Assembly: GCA_021234155.1 (NCBI GenBank)
Contig: JAJEKV010000003.1
Span: 33,895,166-33,959,165 of the forward strand
Direction of reading: 5' to 3'
DNA: 64,000 nt
DNA from: Isoetes taiwanensis
Lineage: Eukaryota > Streptophyta > Lycopodiopsida > Isoetales > Isoetaceae
The notes under the pieces: model-generated
The model's input: only the letters and a program-made list of their open reading frames with translations
The model's database searches: none
Told to the model about the DNA's origin: nothing
Position numbers and translations under genes: made by a program
Shown here: positions 48,690 through 61,184 of the stretch, piece after piece
How the letters are laid out: each line of letters starts with the position of its first letter
Position numbering within the stretch: position 1 is the stretch's first letter

Positions 48690-49335
48690 GAACTACATTC
48701 TGGATTGCATCTTCATTGCTTAACAAGGAATAAATTACTAATCGCATATTTCTTATTAGCCAGAATGACTTTAGCTAAACATGCGCGATATTAATCCCAA
48801 AACTTTCTGTGGTTTAGCTAAACTCTACACATTTTTCCTCTCATACTTTCTAGCGTTTAGCTAAACTAACCCAAACATCATCCCAGAAATTTCTATGGTG
48901 TAGCCAACAGAAAATATTAAGCCAAATTACTATACTTTTTTTCAATTGTTTCCACTTATTTTAGTCATTTTCTTTGTCAAAACATTCTAAAATAATGCTA
49001 ACTATCAAAGTCTAGGATTCAAATTAATTCATAATGCCAGAAACTAAACTAGTGATCATATATTTCATATAAACTAGAATGATGTTAGCTAAACTAGCCC
49101 GAAATTCATTCTAAAAGTTTCTATGGTTTGGCTAAACAATACAAACTTTCACTCTCTTACTTTCTAGCGTTTGGCTAAAGAGCTCTAGGTTTGGTGCAGT
49201 CCCGAAAAAAGTTAAGCTAAAATTATTATTTTTTTCCCAATTTTTTCCATTTACTTTAGCCAATTTTTTTTGAAAATGTGCTAAAAAATCGCCAAATAGC
49301 TAAGTTTAGCCCTTAAATTATTCCATGTTGCTTAA
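48690..49335. repeat. Older relatives of the 48-kb MITE
   Basis: Contains the same TTTAGCTAAACT / TTTGGCTAAA words, twice the block with CTTTCTAGCGTTT (about 48847 and 49160), and ends AAATTATTCCATG near 49326, like the right end of the MITE. Probably one or two degraded copies; ends not resolved. Confidence 0.6.
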
Positions 49336-49519
49336 ACGTGTTCAGCTGTGCTAGGGTTTAGAGACAACAACACAATATATGTGGTTGATTGATCAGAATA
49401 AAATCGATAACTTTTAAAAAAGATGTATATCCATGGATGAGTTAACATAAAACGAATCATCACTAACTCATGAAAGAGCTTGTACACAAAAAAGTTAAGT
49501 AGTATATATATTCCTTTAC

Positions 49520-49587
49520 ATCAACATTTACACCAAAACTTATCCATATTAGCATCAACATTTACACCAAAACTTATCCATATTAGC
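49520..49587. repeat. 34-bp tandem duplication
   Basis: Two exact copies of a unit that starts ATCAACATTTACACC and ends CATATTAGC. Confidence 0.95.
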
Positions 49588-50179
49588 CGAGAAAATAAGA
49601 AGATTTCACATATTGGCCGAGATCCTATGAAGCCACATGTCCTAATTATGGAAGTGCGAGGCATCTTCAACGCAACATAAAGGTCATTGCCCTCGGCCTA
49701 CTCTGATGTCATCTCGAAGCTAAATGAGTTGCATGCACCGCCTATCCACTTTTGGACCTTAGATGAGACTACAGCTCCTTTTCTCTCGTAACTTATTCAC
49801 CTCCACACAAGAGAATTTCGCCACAATCTTCAGTTTCGTGCCAGGCTGGCTGCGGTTGATTCCTCCATGGGGGACTTAGCGGTGAGTTTGAACCTGGCCA
49901 TGAACCTCGAAGAAGAGTGATCGAAGAAGGAACTTCGTGAATCTTCTCACTCATCAAACTGCTGCATGCATAATTAAATACAGGCCTCGAAAGTCGAGCC
50001 CAATAATAAGAAACCCTTTTTTAATTGAAAACTAAGGCAAAAATCAATAGAACTAACTAGATAGATGAAATAGTCACTAGTTATAATAGGTATCAAATGT
50101 TCTATATGGAGTATCAATATGGGGTACCAACCAATAAAAAAAAATCAATAGGTAGATAACAACTTAGTATGCTAAGATC

Positions 50180-50374
50180 GAGCACCGTAAATATCGGACG
50201 CCGTCATGTTATAGCCACGGGTATATCTGTGGGATATCCGGGTCTTTGACATGTTATAGCCACATCTTGAGCCACATCACAAGAAAAATACACGGCGTTT
50301 TTGTGGACTTAGCGGATTTTTTGAGATTTAGCACTGGCTATAACATGACGACGTCCGACATTTACGGGGTTGGT
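50180..50374. mobile_element. Small inverted-repeat element with 9-bp TSD (Mutator-like MITE)
   Basis: A 195-bp element with long imperfect inverted ends: left GAGCACCGTAAATATCGGACG then CCGTCATGTTATAGCCA; right is the reverse complement with a 4-bp indel. Exact 9-bp GCTAAGATC flanks it at 50171-50179 and 50375-50383. A 9-bp duplication is characteristic of Mutator-like elements. No coding capacity. Confidence 0.8.
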
Positions 50375-50633
50375 GCTAAGATCTTAGACTTCACAAAATG
50401 CACAAAGGTCACTAAGAAAATTCAAACATACATGTTCACTAAACCCTATGGGATTAATTAAAAATTTTACATAAGGCATTGATGTTTATGGAAAGGGGGT
50501 GTCTTTTTCCCATCTTTCCATAAATTGGCAAGAAGATCACAAAGGTCACTAAGCAAAATCAACCATACACTCCCACTCCATCATTGAGCAAATGTGGAGA
50601 TACAATTTTATGTTCTTTAACATGTTCATTAAA

Positions 50634-50930
50634 CCCTATGCATGTTCTTAAACATGTTCATTAAACCATATGCATGTTCTTAATCATGTTCTTCAACATG
50701 TTCATTAAACCTATGGGATAAATTAAAGATTTTACAAAAGGAATGGGATTAATTAAAAATTTTACAAAAGGAATGGGATAAACCCTATGCATGTTCTTAA
50801 ACATGTTCATTAAACCATATGCATGTTCTTAATCATGTTCTTCAACATGTTCATTAAACCTATGGGATAAATTAAAGATTTTACAAAAAGGAATGGGATT
50901 AATTAAAATTTTTTACAAAGGAATGGATCT
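50634..50930. repeat. 149-bp tandem duplication
   Basis: Units at 50634-50782 and 50783-50930 share CCCTATGCATGTTCTTAAAC, CTTCAACATGTTCATTAAAC and GGAATGGGATTAATTAAA. Inside each, ACATGTTCATTAAACC is itself repeated. Confidence 0.9.
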
Positions 50931-51198
50931 TCATGGAGAGCTGAGTCTTCTTAAGCATCTCTCCATAAACATCCAATCCCAACCTAGATTTGTGCATAGA
51001 TTTCCAAACACCCCCACCCTTTAATTACCAAGAAGCATGAAGAAGGCATCCCATGCCCCCCACACACCCAATATCAATAAACTCAAAAGCAATAGTGCTT
51101 ATATAACTATGGTTTTTTTTTTTCATGCTTGTGGGATATATGAACCCACGAAAATTTTGTTTGTTTTTAGGGTTTAGTCGGATCTTCTTCTGCGATCA

Positions 51199-51450
51199 AT
51201 GGCCGATCCCACAAGCAAATGCCCTCTTGCCACCGTTCGTAGGGTAGCCTCCCCGCGAGAAAAGACCAACTGGTTTTGAGTTAAGGACCTCAAAATTCCT
51301 TTGGAGGTCCCATCAGAATCGTTTCATCGCACTTTGCTTATTCAAGCAAACTGCTCATTAAAACATTTGTCACATAAGCTTGCATACAATTACGCTTTCA
51401 ATGTTTCTGTAAGAGCTTTATTGCGCACTAAATTCATTCAAGCAACCTGA
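51199..51450 (+). pseudogene. Possible exon, unrecognised
   Basis: A frame of 84 codons from ATG at 51199 (MADPTSKCPLATVRRV) to TGA at 51450, interrupted by one in-frame TGA at 51277-51279 after KTNWF. The following VKDLKIPLEVPSESFHRTLL is protein-like. It could be the decayed first exon of a gene or of a transposon protein. Low support. Confidence 0.3.
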
Positions 51451-51855
51451 GTTTAGAAGCCATTGAACACATTTGCCAACAAATGCTTGCACAAAAATTC
51501 GCCATCGAATCACTTGATCCGCTTGTGAACTTTCATACCAATTTAGGCGAGGCATTGGGAATAAATGTTATTATGCTCACAGAACTATTGTTATTATGAT
51601 CAGAATAAAATAACATCGAATGGTTCATACAAATAGATCAAAATAATGTTGATCATAATGGTTTATAAAGATACATCAGAATAATATTGATCACAGTTTC
51701 ATGCTACTCAGCTCCTTCAAAATCTTGGCTTAATGCTATCATCATATTGGTTCCTAATCACGACCAGGACCTTCCAACATAAGCGTAAGCATTCACTTCG
51801 AAACCATACCACGCAAACCAAGGTTGCAAGGTCTTCAATAAATAATCCCCATCAT

Positions 51856-54487
51856 TTACATCTGGATAAATGACCTTGGTGTGATGCATGAATCACTCTT
51901 GTTGAGGAAGTTAGTGAACCGTAATGGATCGATCAATAGCGTGGTCCTTAGACTAAACTCCGTATATTTCTTCCAAACTTTTGACAAATCCTTTAAAAAC
52001 ACCGACTCACCTGAGGACTTCAGAGTAATTTTTCTTGCATCGGTCTTGGCGACCATATGAATAGAAACTTTTCATGCATGCTTGATGGCATGAAGGAACC
52101 GAGGTACACGCTTGGGTTTCCAAATGTGGACCGATTACCACTTCAAAATGTTTGAGGCGAAATTCAAAATGTAATCTCCGGGCCGCATGACGAGAACCAA
52201 CTCCTTTTTCAAAGTAACAATTTCAACACCCAATTTCATTTCCGTACTGGCGTATCCTTATTGAAAACCTTCTTCAATGGCGTGTCATTGATTTCTAAAA
52301 TCAGAAGTTTCTTCCCAACACTGCACATATAACAATTTAAGAACTTAGCATACATGGAAATAAACATATTAACAGCTCACAAGTACGAACCTATTGCACT
52401 TTAAATTTCCAATGAATCTTTTGTTGCTCCTGGAATTTCCTTTATTACTAATAACTGGCTTCTCAGGAGATTCGCCAACACTGGACAAGCTTTGCTCGTC
52501 ATTCTGAAACTTCCGCTTCCTCTTATCTACACTACGTGAAGGTGATTTGTCCTTTGTAAAAGTGTTCTCCTTTTGCAAAGAAGTTCCTGAATCATCAAGT
52601 CATTTGGTTTCAACAAAAGTACATGGTATATTAAAGCAATGTTTGGACTTGATTTACTTTACCTCTTGCCAGTTCATCCTCTTTGTTGCTAATCGATTTT
52701 CCTTCATGTGTTGCATCAGATATTGCTACAGTAAGCTTATCTAACATCAAATCAATACTCTTGGACCCTTTTATTGGTGTGGAAGGCATATCACGTTCAA
52801 GCTCCATCATCTCTTCACCTGCAATTGGAATAGACATCCAAGTGTTAAAACTTTACTGCAGCAGGCTTCTACTCCCTCTTTACATTAACATGTGTTGAGC
52901 ATCGAGCAAGCACCTAAACTAGCAACAATCTCAATTCACACATGAAACATGAAATTGACAAGATGTCTACACCGGGAAGTTCTTGCCGGTTATTGACCCG
53001 ATTTATCTTCATCTTTACTTTCATCAAGTATAATAATGTCTTTGTGTCCTTCAACCAATGTGATTGAAGCATTATGGTCAAATCCATCCGGTACCCATCT
53101 TGGACAATTGAAATTTCCCCACTGCAGACTTTTGAGACATTGCTTTCATATGAGAAGTTTTGCCCTCCGTGCTTGCACTTAGATCCACAGCTGTAGCATG
53201 ATAATCAGCCACAACAACTTTTACAATCCATTAGAACTGAACATAATGAAATAATAGCTATTACTCACCGTGATTCTCGCAATTCAATCGTTTGGACATC
53301 CATGAGATAGTTCAGCCGCGAGAAAAAGTTAGTATTGGGTTTCTTATGCCAAGAGACTTCAGCCATGTATTGGGTATGTCCGTAAGGCATTCGACACTTT
53401 AAATCTTTCATGAAACAAATATAAGCGATAAAAGGATGGAAAGCATGCAATCAATGTGAAATAACAGCACACACGCTACTTGGATCAAAACCAAATGTGC
53501 AATAAGAGCATGTCTTTAATTCCACAAAAGCATCTAATGCGGATGACGGTTGCTCAACGTATGGAAAACCAACTTGTAGGTTAGATAGTCTCTTCAATGA
53601 GGCAGAAATCGAATGCAATTTCTCCACTTTTTGATGCAAGTATTTCTTGGTCTCCTCTTCCCTAAAAAGCAGAAAATGAGTCATCCAAAATATACCATGA
53701 AAAAAGACTAACCATATGCTTACCTTCATTGCACATTGTTCAAGCGCTTCATAGGCTTGGGCCTTTAAAAGCTCATCTTCTTTAAATTTTATGTTGCTTG
53801 ATAGAAAAGACATAGCATTTTCCATAGATCTCTTTATCTATAGCCGATGATGCTTTCTCCATTCTATCTTAGCATCTTGCATTTGCCCTTCTTCACATAA
53901 GCCATCTCATGAGAACACTTCTTCCAATATTTTTTGCTTTCCTTGCACTTTGTCAGAAGGCCTTTAAGCGATCTCTCAACAACTATACTCAATGCAATGC
54001 GCGCAAACTGATATCACTTGACAAAGTGCCTTTTCACTCAAATCATATTCTGCTTATCTAGAGCACCAATAGTAGATGATTGAACATCCGCTTTTCTTTG
54101 GTTTCTCCCTCTTTTCGTTCTTTACAACAAATGATTTCCAATTGATTTGGCTGCCACTTATTTGCAATGCAAATGCCTTGGCATAAAACTTACCTATCTC
54201 CCCAACACACATCAAACCTTTGGTAGCATCGCCGATATACATCTAAAACCGATCCACATATTCTCGTGATTCATCCTTGAGAATTTATATATTTGCTTCT
54301 TACCATCACATTTTGGCGCCCCAAAGATTTTGCAGATCTCTTCGTCATCTATTTCTGCTTTTCTCACGTCTGTTTGCGTCAGGCCTTCGCATGATAATTT
54401 AGAAGTGTCCATAATCATTTCTCGCTCTGCGGCTGAGAAGTGTTCCTCTTCTTTCTTCACCTTACACAAGCTCTTTCTGTAGGACAT
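51856..54487 (-). pseudogene. Decayed multi-exon gene, unrecognised, with Cys/His-rich segment
   Basis: Minus-strand pieces suggest one gene. 54487-54215: start MSYRKSLCKVKKEEEHFS with a charged helical region and FSRMNHENMWIGF. After a one-base shift, 54242-54054: GEIGKFYAKAFALQISG. 53990-53850: coiled-coil-like Lys/Glu-rich sequence in a shifted frame. 53825-53451: Glu/Leu-rich helices, then TCSYCTFGFDPSSVCAVISH. 53450-53265: CMHAFHPFIAYICFMKDLKC. The C..C and C-x-H..H pattern across the last two resembles a zinc-binding finger. 52837-52369 and 52056-51856 hold Ser/Lys-rich tails. Frameshifts and stops indicate decay. It may be an accessory protein of the 45-47 kb transposon, to which it is convergent; that is inference. 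Confidence 0.45.
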
Positions 54488-54489
54488 GC

Positions 54490-56060
54490 TGTAACATAAA
54501 CATAGCAGAATTTATGGTATTAGTGCTACATATAAACATAGCAGAAAAATATGGTATTAGTGCTACATATAAAATTAGTGACAAAGATGCAAGTTTGGGA
54601 CTTCCTGCAACTAATTAGTAACCTAATACTAAATAGTACAAATTTAGTAAATAAAATCAAATGCAATGCTAACTAGCAATTAAATTTGTGATTAGTACAC
54701 AACCACAAACATTAGTACAAGCCAACCTAATTAAGTGCTATTTAGTTTAGCAGTACTAATATATAACATACATTTTACTATTTAGTGCCTTGACGTCAAT
54801 AGTTATTATTAGCAATATCTAATGCTAATTTGCAGATTGTGCAGCCACTAAGAAATATACCTTGATTGATTAGCGTTTACTTAATCTCAAATATGGCCTC
54901 CAATTTCATCATGGCGCATCCTTTTTCTCTAGTCAAATCGCATCAAAATTTAAATGTTGGAAGCATATTTAGGTACGCAATAAAGACACATGCTATCCGA
55001 CGCCATCAAGACATTTAGGTAATGCATAGTTCTGAACTCCAACTATGGACTGCCATCATTTTCTACAGATCTACATAATGTATAATGCTAACCAACAAAA
55101 ACCAATTGCTAACCAGGATCATGTGGCAGTAAATTTCCTTTTTAATGTATATAAACAGAAAAAAAAAATTTACTTAACTACAAACCTAGCCCTGTATGCA
55201 GTGTTCTATTAAGAACCAATGAAATTTATCAAACAGCCATTATTAACAGAGAATGGAAGCAAATATGTGGAGTACCTCACTCGCCCTAGAAAACTTCCGG
55301 ATGTGTCATATGCGTAAAATATTGGACCTACTACTTTCCTCATATATAAATCATATGACGAGCAAAAGATTAGGTCGAGTTGCAATTGAACATTTCAAAG
55401 AACAAGTGATATTTCTTTCTGTATACCTTTTGCTAGGAAAAACAAGAAGAACCATGAGCATGAGAGGAAAAAAAATTCAGAGCACAAGCTAGCTATTTGT
55501 GCATTCTTACTTATGTTCATAACTTATAACGTTAATTAAAATGAGTCATTTCAATTTCGTGGATGCATTTTTATTGTGTCTGTTCTATGACCGCCTCATT
55601 TCCAAATTAACATTGAACAGAGACCACCTAATTTCCAAATTAACATTTGGCAGACTCATTTCCAAAACTGAAATGCATAAGCATGAAAATAATACCTTCT
55701 TTTCATCATATAACTCTTCAATGCATTAAATCTCTACAGAAGAACGAAATTTCAACCTTGTTTTGGTTTACAGATCTGTCGAATGCCTGATCCAGTTTGC
55801 AATTCGAAATGCCACCACCCCCTTGAATGAAATGATTTAAATTCATGCCATATGCTCGCATAAATTTCAAGCAAATGGCGTCCTTTATCTCGGCTAGATT
55901 GCAAGCATCTGGCTCGATAGCAACAGCAAGAAAGCTCTCCATAGTCATCGAAAATGTGGGAAAAACTTTCCCCGAAAATGTTGGGAGGGAATCAGGTGAA
56001 TAATTAGTGCTAACGTAATTTAAAATTATTCGAGAATTAAGGAAACGGTTAGGGCTATTT
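54490..56060. other. No gene recognised
   Basis: AT-rich DNA with many TTAGTA/TACTAA words. ATAGCAGAA-ATGGTATTAGTGCTACATAT is duplicated at about 54507-54535 and 54540-54571, and CATTTCCAAATTAACATT is repeated near 55598 and 55630. Frames at 55253-55492 and 55718-55948 are unassigned. Confidence 0.45.
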
Positions 56061-56067
56061 TTTAGTC

Positions 56068-57874
56068 CTAATTTGTTTTTATTTGAGCCACCCTAATGTG
56101 CTTGGACCCAAAGAATATTGGAAAAAATACCAACTTGCGCCGAAAGGCTACAAACTAGATGCCATTGGCATCGACAACTATGGCAATAAAATTATACCAT
56201 CAAAAAATATAGTTCGCTTTACAGACTACCATCCATTGCATCACTTTGAGGGCTTCTTCTATAATATTCTATTAGCAGAAGTGCCATTTACCCAAGAAAA
56301 TCATTTGATATCAAGCCAAAATTTTAAATCCTGCTATTTCATAGAATGCCAACTCCGTGGCCTTATAAACAACGATGACGACATCCTGCAATACATCCAG
56401 AAGTACACCGAATACCACCTACTACAAAGCGAAGAGCAAACATAGATTTTGAATGGCATTTTGCAAAGGCTAAATCCATTGCTAGACCACACAACGACGT
56501 CACCCAACATAGAAGAACAAGACAACTTAGCTCAAACTTACTTCAAAGACAGCTTTGCAGAGATACATAACAGCACATTAACATCCGAACAAGAAACCGC
56601 GTTCTCAGTATTATGCAACGTTCCTACAGGCATCCATGTTCTATCAGGATCACCAGGCTCAGGGAAAACATTTTTGATCAAACACCTATTACAACACTAC
56701 ATTCAAATAGGAAAACGACCCATTGTCACTGCAACTACTGGCATAGCAGCCTGCAGAATATCAAGACAGTGATAACGATACATCATCAATTTGCAATCCC
56801 CACAAGGAACCAGTGGCCCCACACCATACACAGAACAGACATAAGATACCAACAAATAAACACTTTTGATGTACTAATAGTTGACGAAATGTCCATGCTA
56901 ACCACCATTACATTAAACATGATACTTGACAAATCTCTCGAGGTTACACGCGCACTCCCATACAAGAAATAATTGCTACAAGGTGCATCATACTAGTTGG
57001 AGACCACGCCCAATTGCCACCAATTTGTCGTCATAAAACAAAAAGAATTCTATTTGTGCTACTTGTCCACTTGTCAAATTCCTTACACTTCCAACAAGCA
57101 AAGAAATACCATCTCCAAACATCAATACGTCACTCAAATGACATCGAATATTCTGAATTTTAAACATCATAAGATTCAGACATCCAACTGAGAAAGAACT
57201 CCTTGACACCCTAAAAGACACAATTGTTGACCAAAATGCTGCCCTAACATGCATCGACCAAAACACCATTGTTCTTCCATGTACCCACCATGAAGATGTC
57301 AACTTTTTAACAACTACACCATGCACAAATTATTTCAACCAATTCAAATCATTCCAGGTTGAAATAGAAACAAATGCAACAGGAATCAATGGGTTGGAAG
57401 CATGGCTTGCGTAACCAACATTTCAAGAACTACCTTGCATTGCAGGTGGGTTGCAAGGTGATGATAACATCAAACATTGACATTTCATCGTCACTAGCAA
57501 ATGGAACAACCGGCATAGTTGCATACGTTGACGCCCACGCAAAACACAAGCAAAAAGTTAAATCAATAATATGCCATGTCAATGATAGCTTACAATACGT
57601 CGAACTAAGGAGGACAAAGGTTGAACACAAGTACCACAATGGACATTATTATTACAAAAACCTTTTCCCATTGGCCTTGTGTTATCGCGATGATTTTGCC
57701 CATAAGTCACAAGGTGGCACAATAGATGGCAATGCTATAATTGTAGTGAGAAAAGCCTTCTCACCAGGCCTTCTCTACGTCATGCTATCAAGAGTCAAGA
57801 AGCGTTCTCAACTGAGAATTGTCAAACCCATCACTATACATGACTTCCAACCCAACAACACACTGATATGGTAA
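56068..57874 (+). pseudogene. Helitron helicase half (PIF1-like), decayed
   Basis: Begins with the linker found in Helitron proteins (HPNVLGPKEYWKKYQ, VRFTDYHPLHHFEGFFYNIL, ECQLRGLI; 56083-56380). The SF1B helicase motifs then appear in order: Walker A GSPGSGKT (about 56647-56670), VTATTGIAA (56730-56757), Walker B FDVLIVDEMSML (about 56866-56900), LVGDHAQLPPI (56992-57025), QTSIRHSNDIEY, QVGCKVMITSNIDISSSLAN then GTTGIV (57443-57520), HKSQGGTIDG (57700-57730) and LLYVMLSRVKKRSQLRIV (57769-57822), stop after NNTLIW at 57874. A TAG at 56443 and shifts near 56770, 56970 and 57150-57370 inactivate it. Orientation and start point match the Rep half at 21.98-23.58 kb, so both may derive from one element. 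Confidence 0.85.
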
Positions 57875-57948
57875 TCAAAACACCAAAAAAAATTACAGCA
57901 CACTATAAAACTTCAATTGTCTAACAATATGCATGCAGGTGACAGCAT

Positions 57949-58298
57949 TGTTTGGATTCTTGGCATACACCCTGCAACAGCAGTCCATGACTGCCGGATG
58001 CTACAAAGCTGCCATGTTCATGATCACAAAACAAGAACAAGACAAGAAATATATACAAAGAATCAAGGGGAACGTGGCCAAATGAGGCTCTCCAAATATG
58101 AGATAAACCTTAGTACATCTGAAGAGGCTCCGGTCTAATATAGTGTAGACCGCAAATCTGAGCCGTACACTAACTAAATCTAATCCCTACACTTATGTTA
58201 ACCTAATCATGCCAAGTGTCGATCACGCCACCGACACCTAACATGTGCATGCACCTAACATGTGCATGCCCGCAATGTTAACCACTAGGTGGTTAACA
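57949..58298 (-). repeat. LTR, 3' copy (minus sense)
   Basis: 350 bp, ends TG..CA. It is bounded by AGCAT on the left and differs from the other LTR by scattered substitutions and a few small indels, indicating some age. Contains ACCTAACATGTGCATGC as a short tandem pair and the self-complementary end GTTAACCACTAGGTGGTTAAC. Confidence 0.95.
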
Positions 58299-58314
58299 CT
58301 GCCTCCCCCTAAAA
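58299..58314 (-). other. Polypurine tract of the LTR element
   Basis: Minus strand just before the 3' LTR: TTTTAGGGGGAGGCAG. Its position and composition fix the element's orientation. Confidence 0.8.
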
Positions 58315-60806
58315 GTTTTTAGCACGAAAACATGTACAGACTTTTATAAGACAAGTCTGACAATTACAACATGGTGCCAAAAATTAGGGGTAAAAATGAT
58401 GGTAATGGTTGGGTTGTGTCGCCGTAAAAGATCTTCATAAAGGCATTGATGACGAAGAGGATCCGAAGGAATGTCGATGCAGAACATGGATCATAGGAAC
58501 TTTGGGCCAAAAAAACATGAAGACCATCCCCTTATATTATGGGTAAGTCCATTTTAACAAATAGGCCCAAAATTTCGCTAAAAAACAATTATAGGGGGTC
58601 TTTAAAGATGTAAACACCAGAAAAACGGGCCCCATTATCAGCCACAAAGGAGTATAAAGATAGCATGGATGCTCCGTGACAAGAAATGATATTTAGTACA
58701 CACGATCGGGCAGCATGGCGTCGCATAAATATAAGTCATGACCCTGATACTAGCAAGCATGATGGACCCAAGAGCCTGGCCAGAAAAGTGGTAAACGTGG
58801 GCACAAAAAGGATGAGCGTGGCCACCAAAAGTGGAGCATGGCCATAGTTGCGTGACTCGTGACCCATGATAGAAAAAGGGGGGCGTGAAGCACATCAAAG
58901 GCGTGGGTCGCGGGCTTGTGGCCGTGGCCATGAGCGTAAATAAATACCGTGGTCAACGCGGGCGTAAAATACAAGAGCGTGGTGGGTTGTGAGCGTGGCG
59001 CTTTCATTAGCGCGGGCGGCGGAAAAAAGAAGCGCCGGCAAGTGGGCCTTGAGCCATGGAAGAAAACTCGAGCGTGCATGCGTGCGCGTGCATGCATGCA
59101 TGGTTTCCCAACACGTGAGTAGGGCATGGCAGAAATATAGGATACCCCTTAAAAGTGTAGAAGGGGCGCCAAATCTAAGCCAAGGCAATGAAATAACCCT
59201 AATCAATGCTCGCCCCAAAATGGCTGGTCAGATATGAAGGCGGACACGCCAGAGATAGAAATGGCCGGAGATGGTGCCACCGTAATAGAAACTTGCTGAA
59301 AATCCGGTTCGTCTCGAAATAGAAGAAGTGCGGATGTGAATCGATCCTGAATGGTAACGTGATGCCCATTGGTAATCGGATTTGAGCTTAGATGTGCTTG
59401 ATCTCTGGCCGACATCGTTGAAGAAACCGGCCGACTTATCTTGTATGTGCGTAAGCACCCAGGAATAACAGATCGTAAGATGTTGAAGATAATATGGTCG
59501 TGTATGGAGGCGTAGCGGAAGGATGGGGCTAGCCAAAGGTCGGCCCTCTTAAAGCAAACCCTCGCGAGTTTGAAAAAATATGGTGCCGGATTTGGATCGA
59601 CCATGGATAGGAACAGGCCAGGATATTTTCCAATAAAGTTGTCTTGTTGAAAAAAAACAGGGGCAATGATTGCATGGTGCCGCCACCACGCAGAATAGAG
59701 ATGGATAGAGAGAAGAGGTGATTGGATGTTGCATAAGGCGGTACTCCTCAAAGATTATTAAGTTTGTATACGGATGATGAAAAGAGTGGCGTGTTTTGCG
59801 GATGAACCGTAAACCGTCCCGATGCTTGCTTGAAGACTTGGCGGCACCGCTTATCTTGAGCAAATGAATGGGGGCTAGCAGGGATGTCGGCCCTCTTAAA
59901 AACTCAATAAGAAAAATCGGATTGTTTGTGTGCGGATGCGGATGGGAAGTATTGGAGGAAGAACTCAAATCCTTTTTAGAGTGTGAGATCTTTGGAATGT
60001 TCTTTGTGTATCTCGATAAAATAAAACGTTGATCGCAGTAATGTGATGCCCCGGACATCTGATTTCGAGAAAAAACTCGACGATGCTTCCGTTGGGCAAT
60101 AGGCAGGGACAAGTCTGGTACAAATGAACTACATGAAGAAGCAGATAACGCCCTTGAAAAATCTGTCTGATGATTGATGTTGCAGAAAGAGATAAAGCTG
60201 TGAAGCAATAATATTTAGCCCAGGCAATAGGAACTTTTGGGCTCAAAGGGGGCTAGCCAAGTGCTTTGGCCCTCCCCAAATAATCTGAAAAAGAAATTTT
60301 CGTAAAAACTTGAGACTTCAAGAGGCAGATGAGGTAAAGATCCCTGTAGCATCGTGTGAATATTTTTGGGTGTGCAGAAGCACAAAATTTCTGATAAGCC
60401 AAGATAAACAGAAGATGATAAAAATTGATTAAAGACATGATTTTTGCTGATAGCTTGTTCGGCAGAGAAAAGATAAAAACACTTGATTTTTGCTTGAGTT
60501 TGTTGCGAGCAGAGGAGTTGTCACCACTCCGTAATCCTGAAGCAAAAAAAGCAGTACTTGTAGCGCACTTGAAAAACGAGTCTTGAGAACGATTTACAAA
60601 ATTAAACTTGATCACCGGCGAGAATCGGCCCGTTGTTTGGAAAACAGAGGCCTCCAAGCGGATACACAAATCGACTTGGTTAGGCAAACTAAGGAAACCT
60701 AACAGGGGAAGAATACTATACTGAGAAGTCTTCAAAGCGGGGAAGAATGGGAGCGACAAGACAACAAAGAAACGGCTAGGTAGAAGAAAGTGATCCGCGA
60801 GCGAAC

Positions 60807-60824
60807 CAAAGATAACGGCGCCAA
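60807..60824 (-). other. Primer-binding site of the LTR element
   Basis: Minus strand directly after the 5' LTR: TTGGCGCCGTTATCTTTG. The TGGCGCC start is the form common in plant Ty3-type elements and complements a tRNA 3' end (..GGCGCCA). The primer tRNA is not determined. Confidence 0.75.
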
Positions 60825-61175
60825 TGTTTGGATTCTTGGCATACACCACGCAACGGCCAGTCCATGACTCTTGGATGCTACAAAGCTACCATGCTCATGA
60901 TCACAAAACAAGAACAAGACAAGAAATATATACAAAGAATGAAGGGGAACGTGGCCAAATGAGGCTCTCCAAATATGAGATAAACCTTAATACATCACGA
61001 AGAGGCTCGGTCTAATATAGTGTAGACCGCAAAATCCGGCCGTACACTAACTAAATCTAATCCCTACACTTATGTTAACCTAATCATGCCAAGTGTCAGT
61101 CTGCCACCACTGACACCTAACATGTGCATGCACCTAACATGTGCATGCACAATGTTAACCACTAGGTGGTTAACA
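60825..61175 (-). repeat. LTR, 5' copy (minus sense)
   Basis: 351 bp, homologous over its full length to 57949-58298 and followed outside by AGCAT. In minus sense it starts TGTTAACCACC and ends in ...CCAAACA, with the primer-binding site just inside. Confidence 0.95.
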
Positions 61176-61184
61176 AGCATTAAC

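Larger units (their letters stand above)
57949..61175 (-). mobile_element. Complete non-autonomous LTR retrotransposon, 3.2 kb
   Basis: Two ~350-bp direct repeats start TG and end CA (57949-58298 and 60825-61175), and exact 5-bp AGCAT target duplications flank the whole (57944-57948, 61176-61180). On the minus strand the right repeat is the 5' LTR, followed by a primer-binding-like TTGGCGCC. The left repeat is preceded by the polypurine tract AGGGGGAGGCAG. The interior (58299-60824) has minus-strand frames up to 219 aa (59549-60208) but no recognisable gag, protease, reverse transcriptase or integrase, so the element is of the LARD/TRIM kind and needs a helper. It landed between the Helitron helicase stop and a further plus-strand reading frame. 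Confidence 0.95.

Noticed and set aside
59203-60849. Minus-strand frames of 182-219 aa inside the LTR element as gag-pol
   Set aside because: No zinc knuckle, protease, reverse transcriptase or integrase motif is visible; composition looks non-coding.
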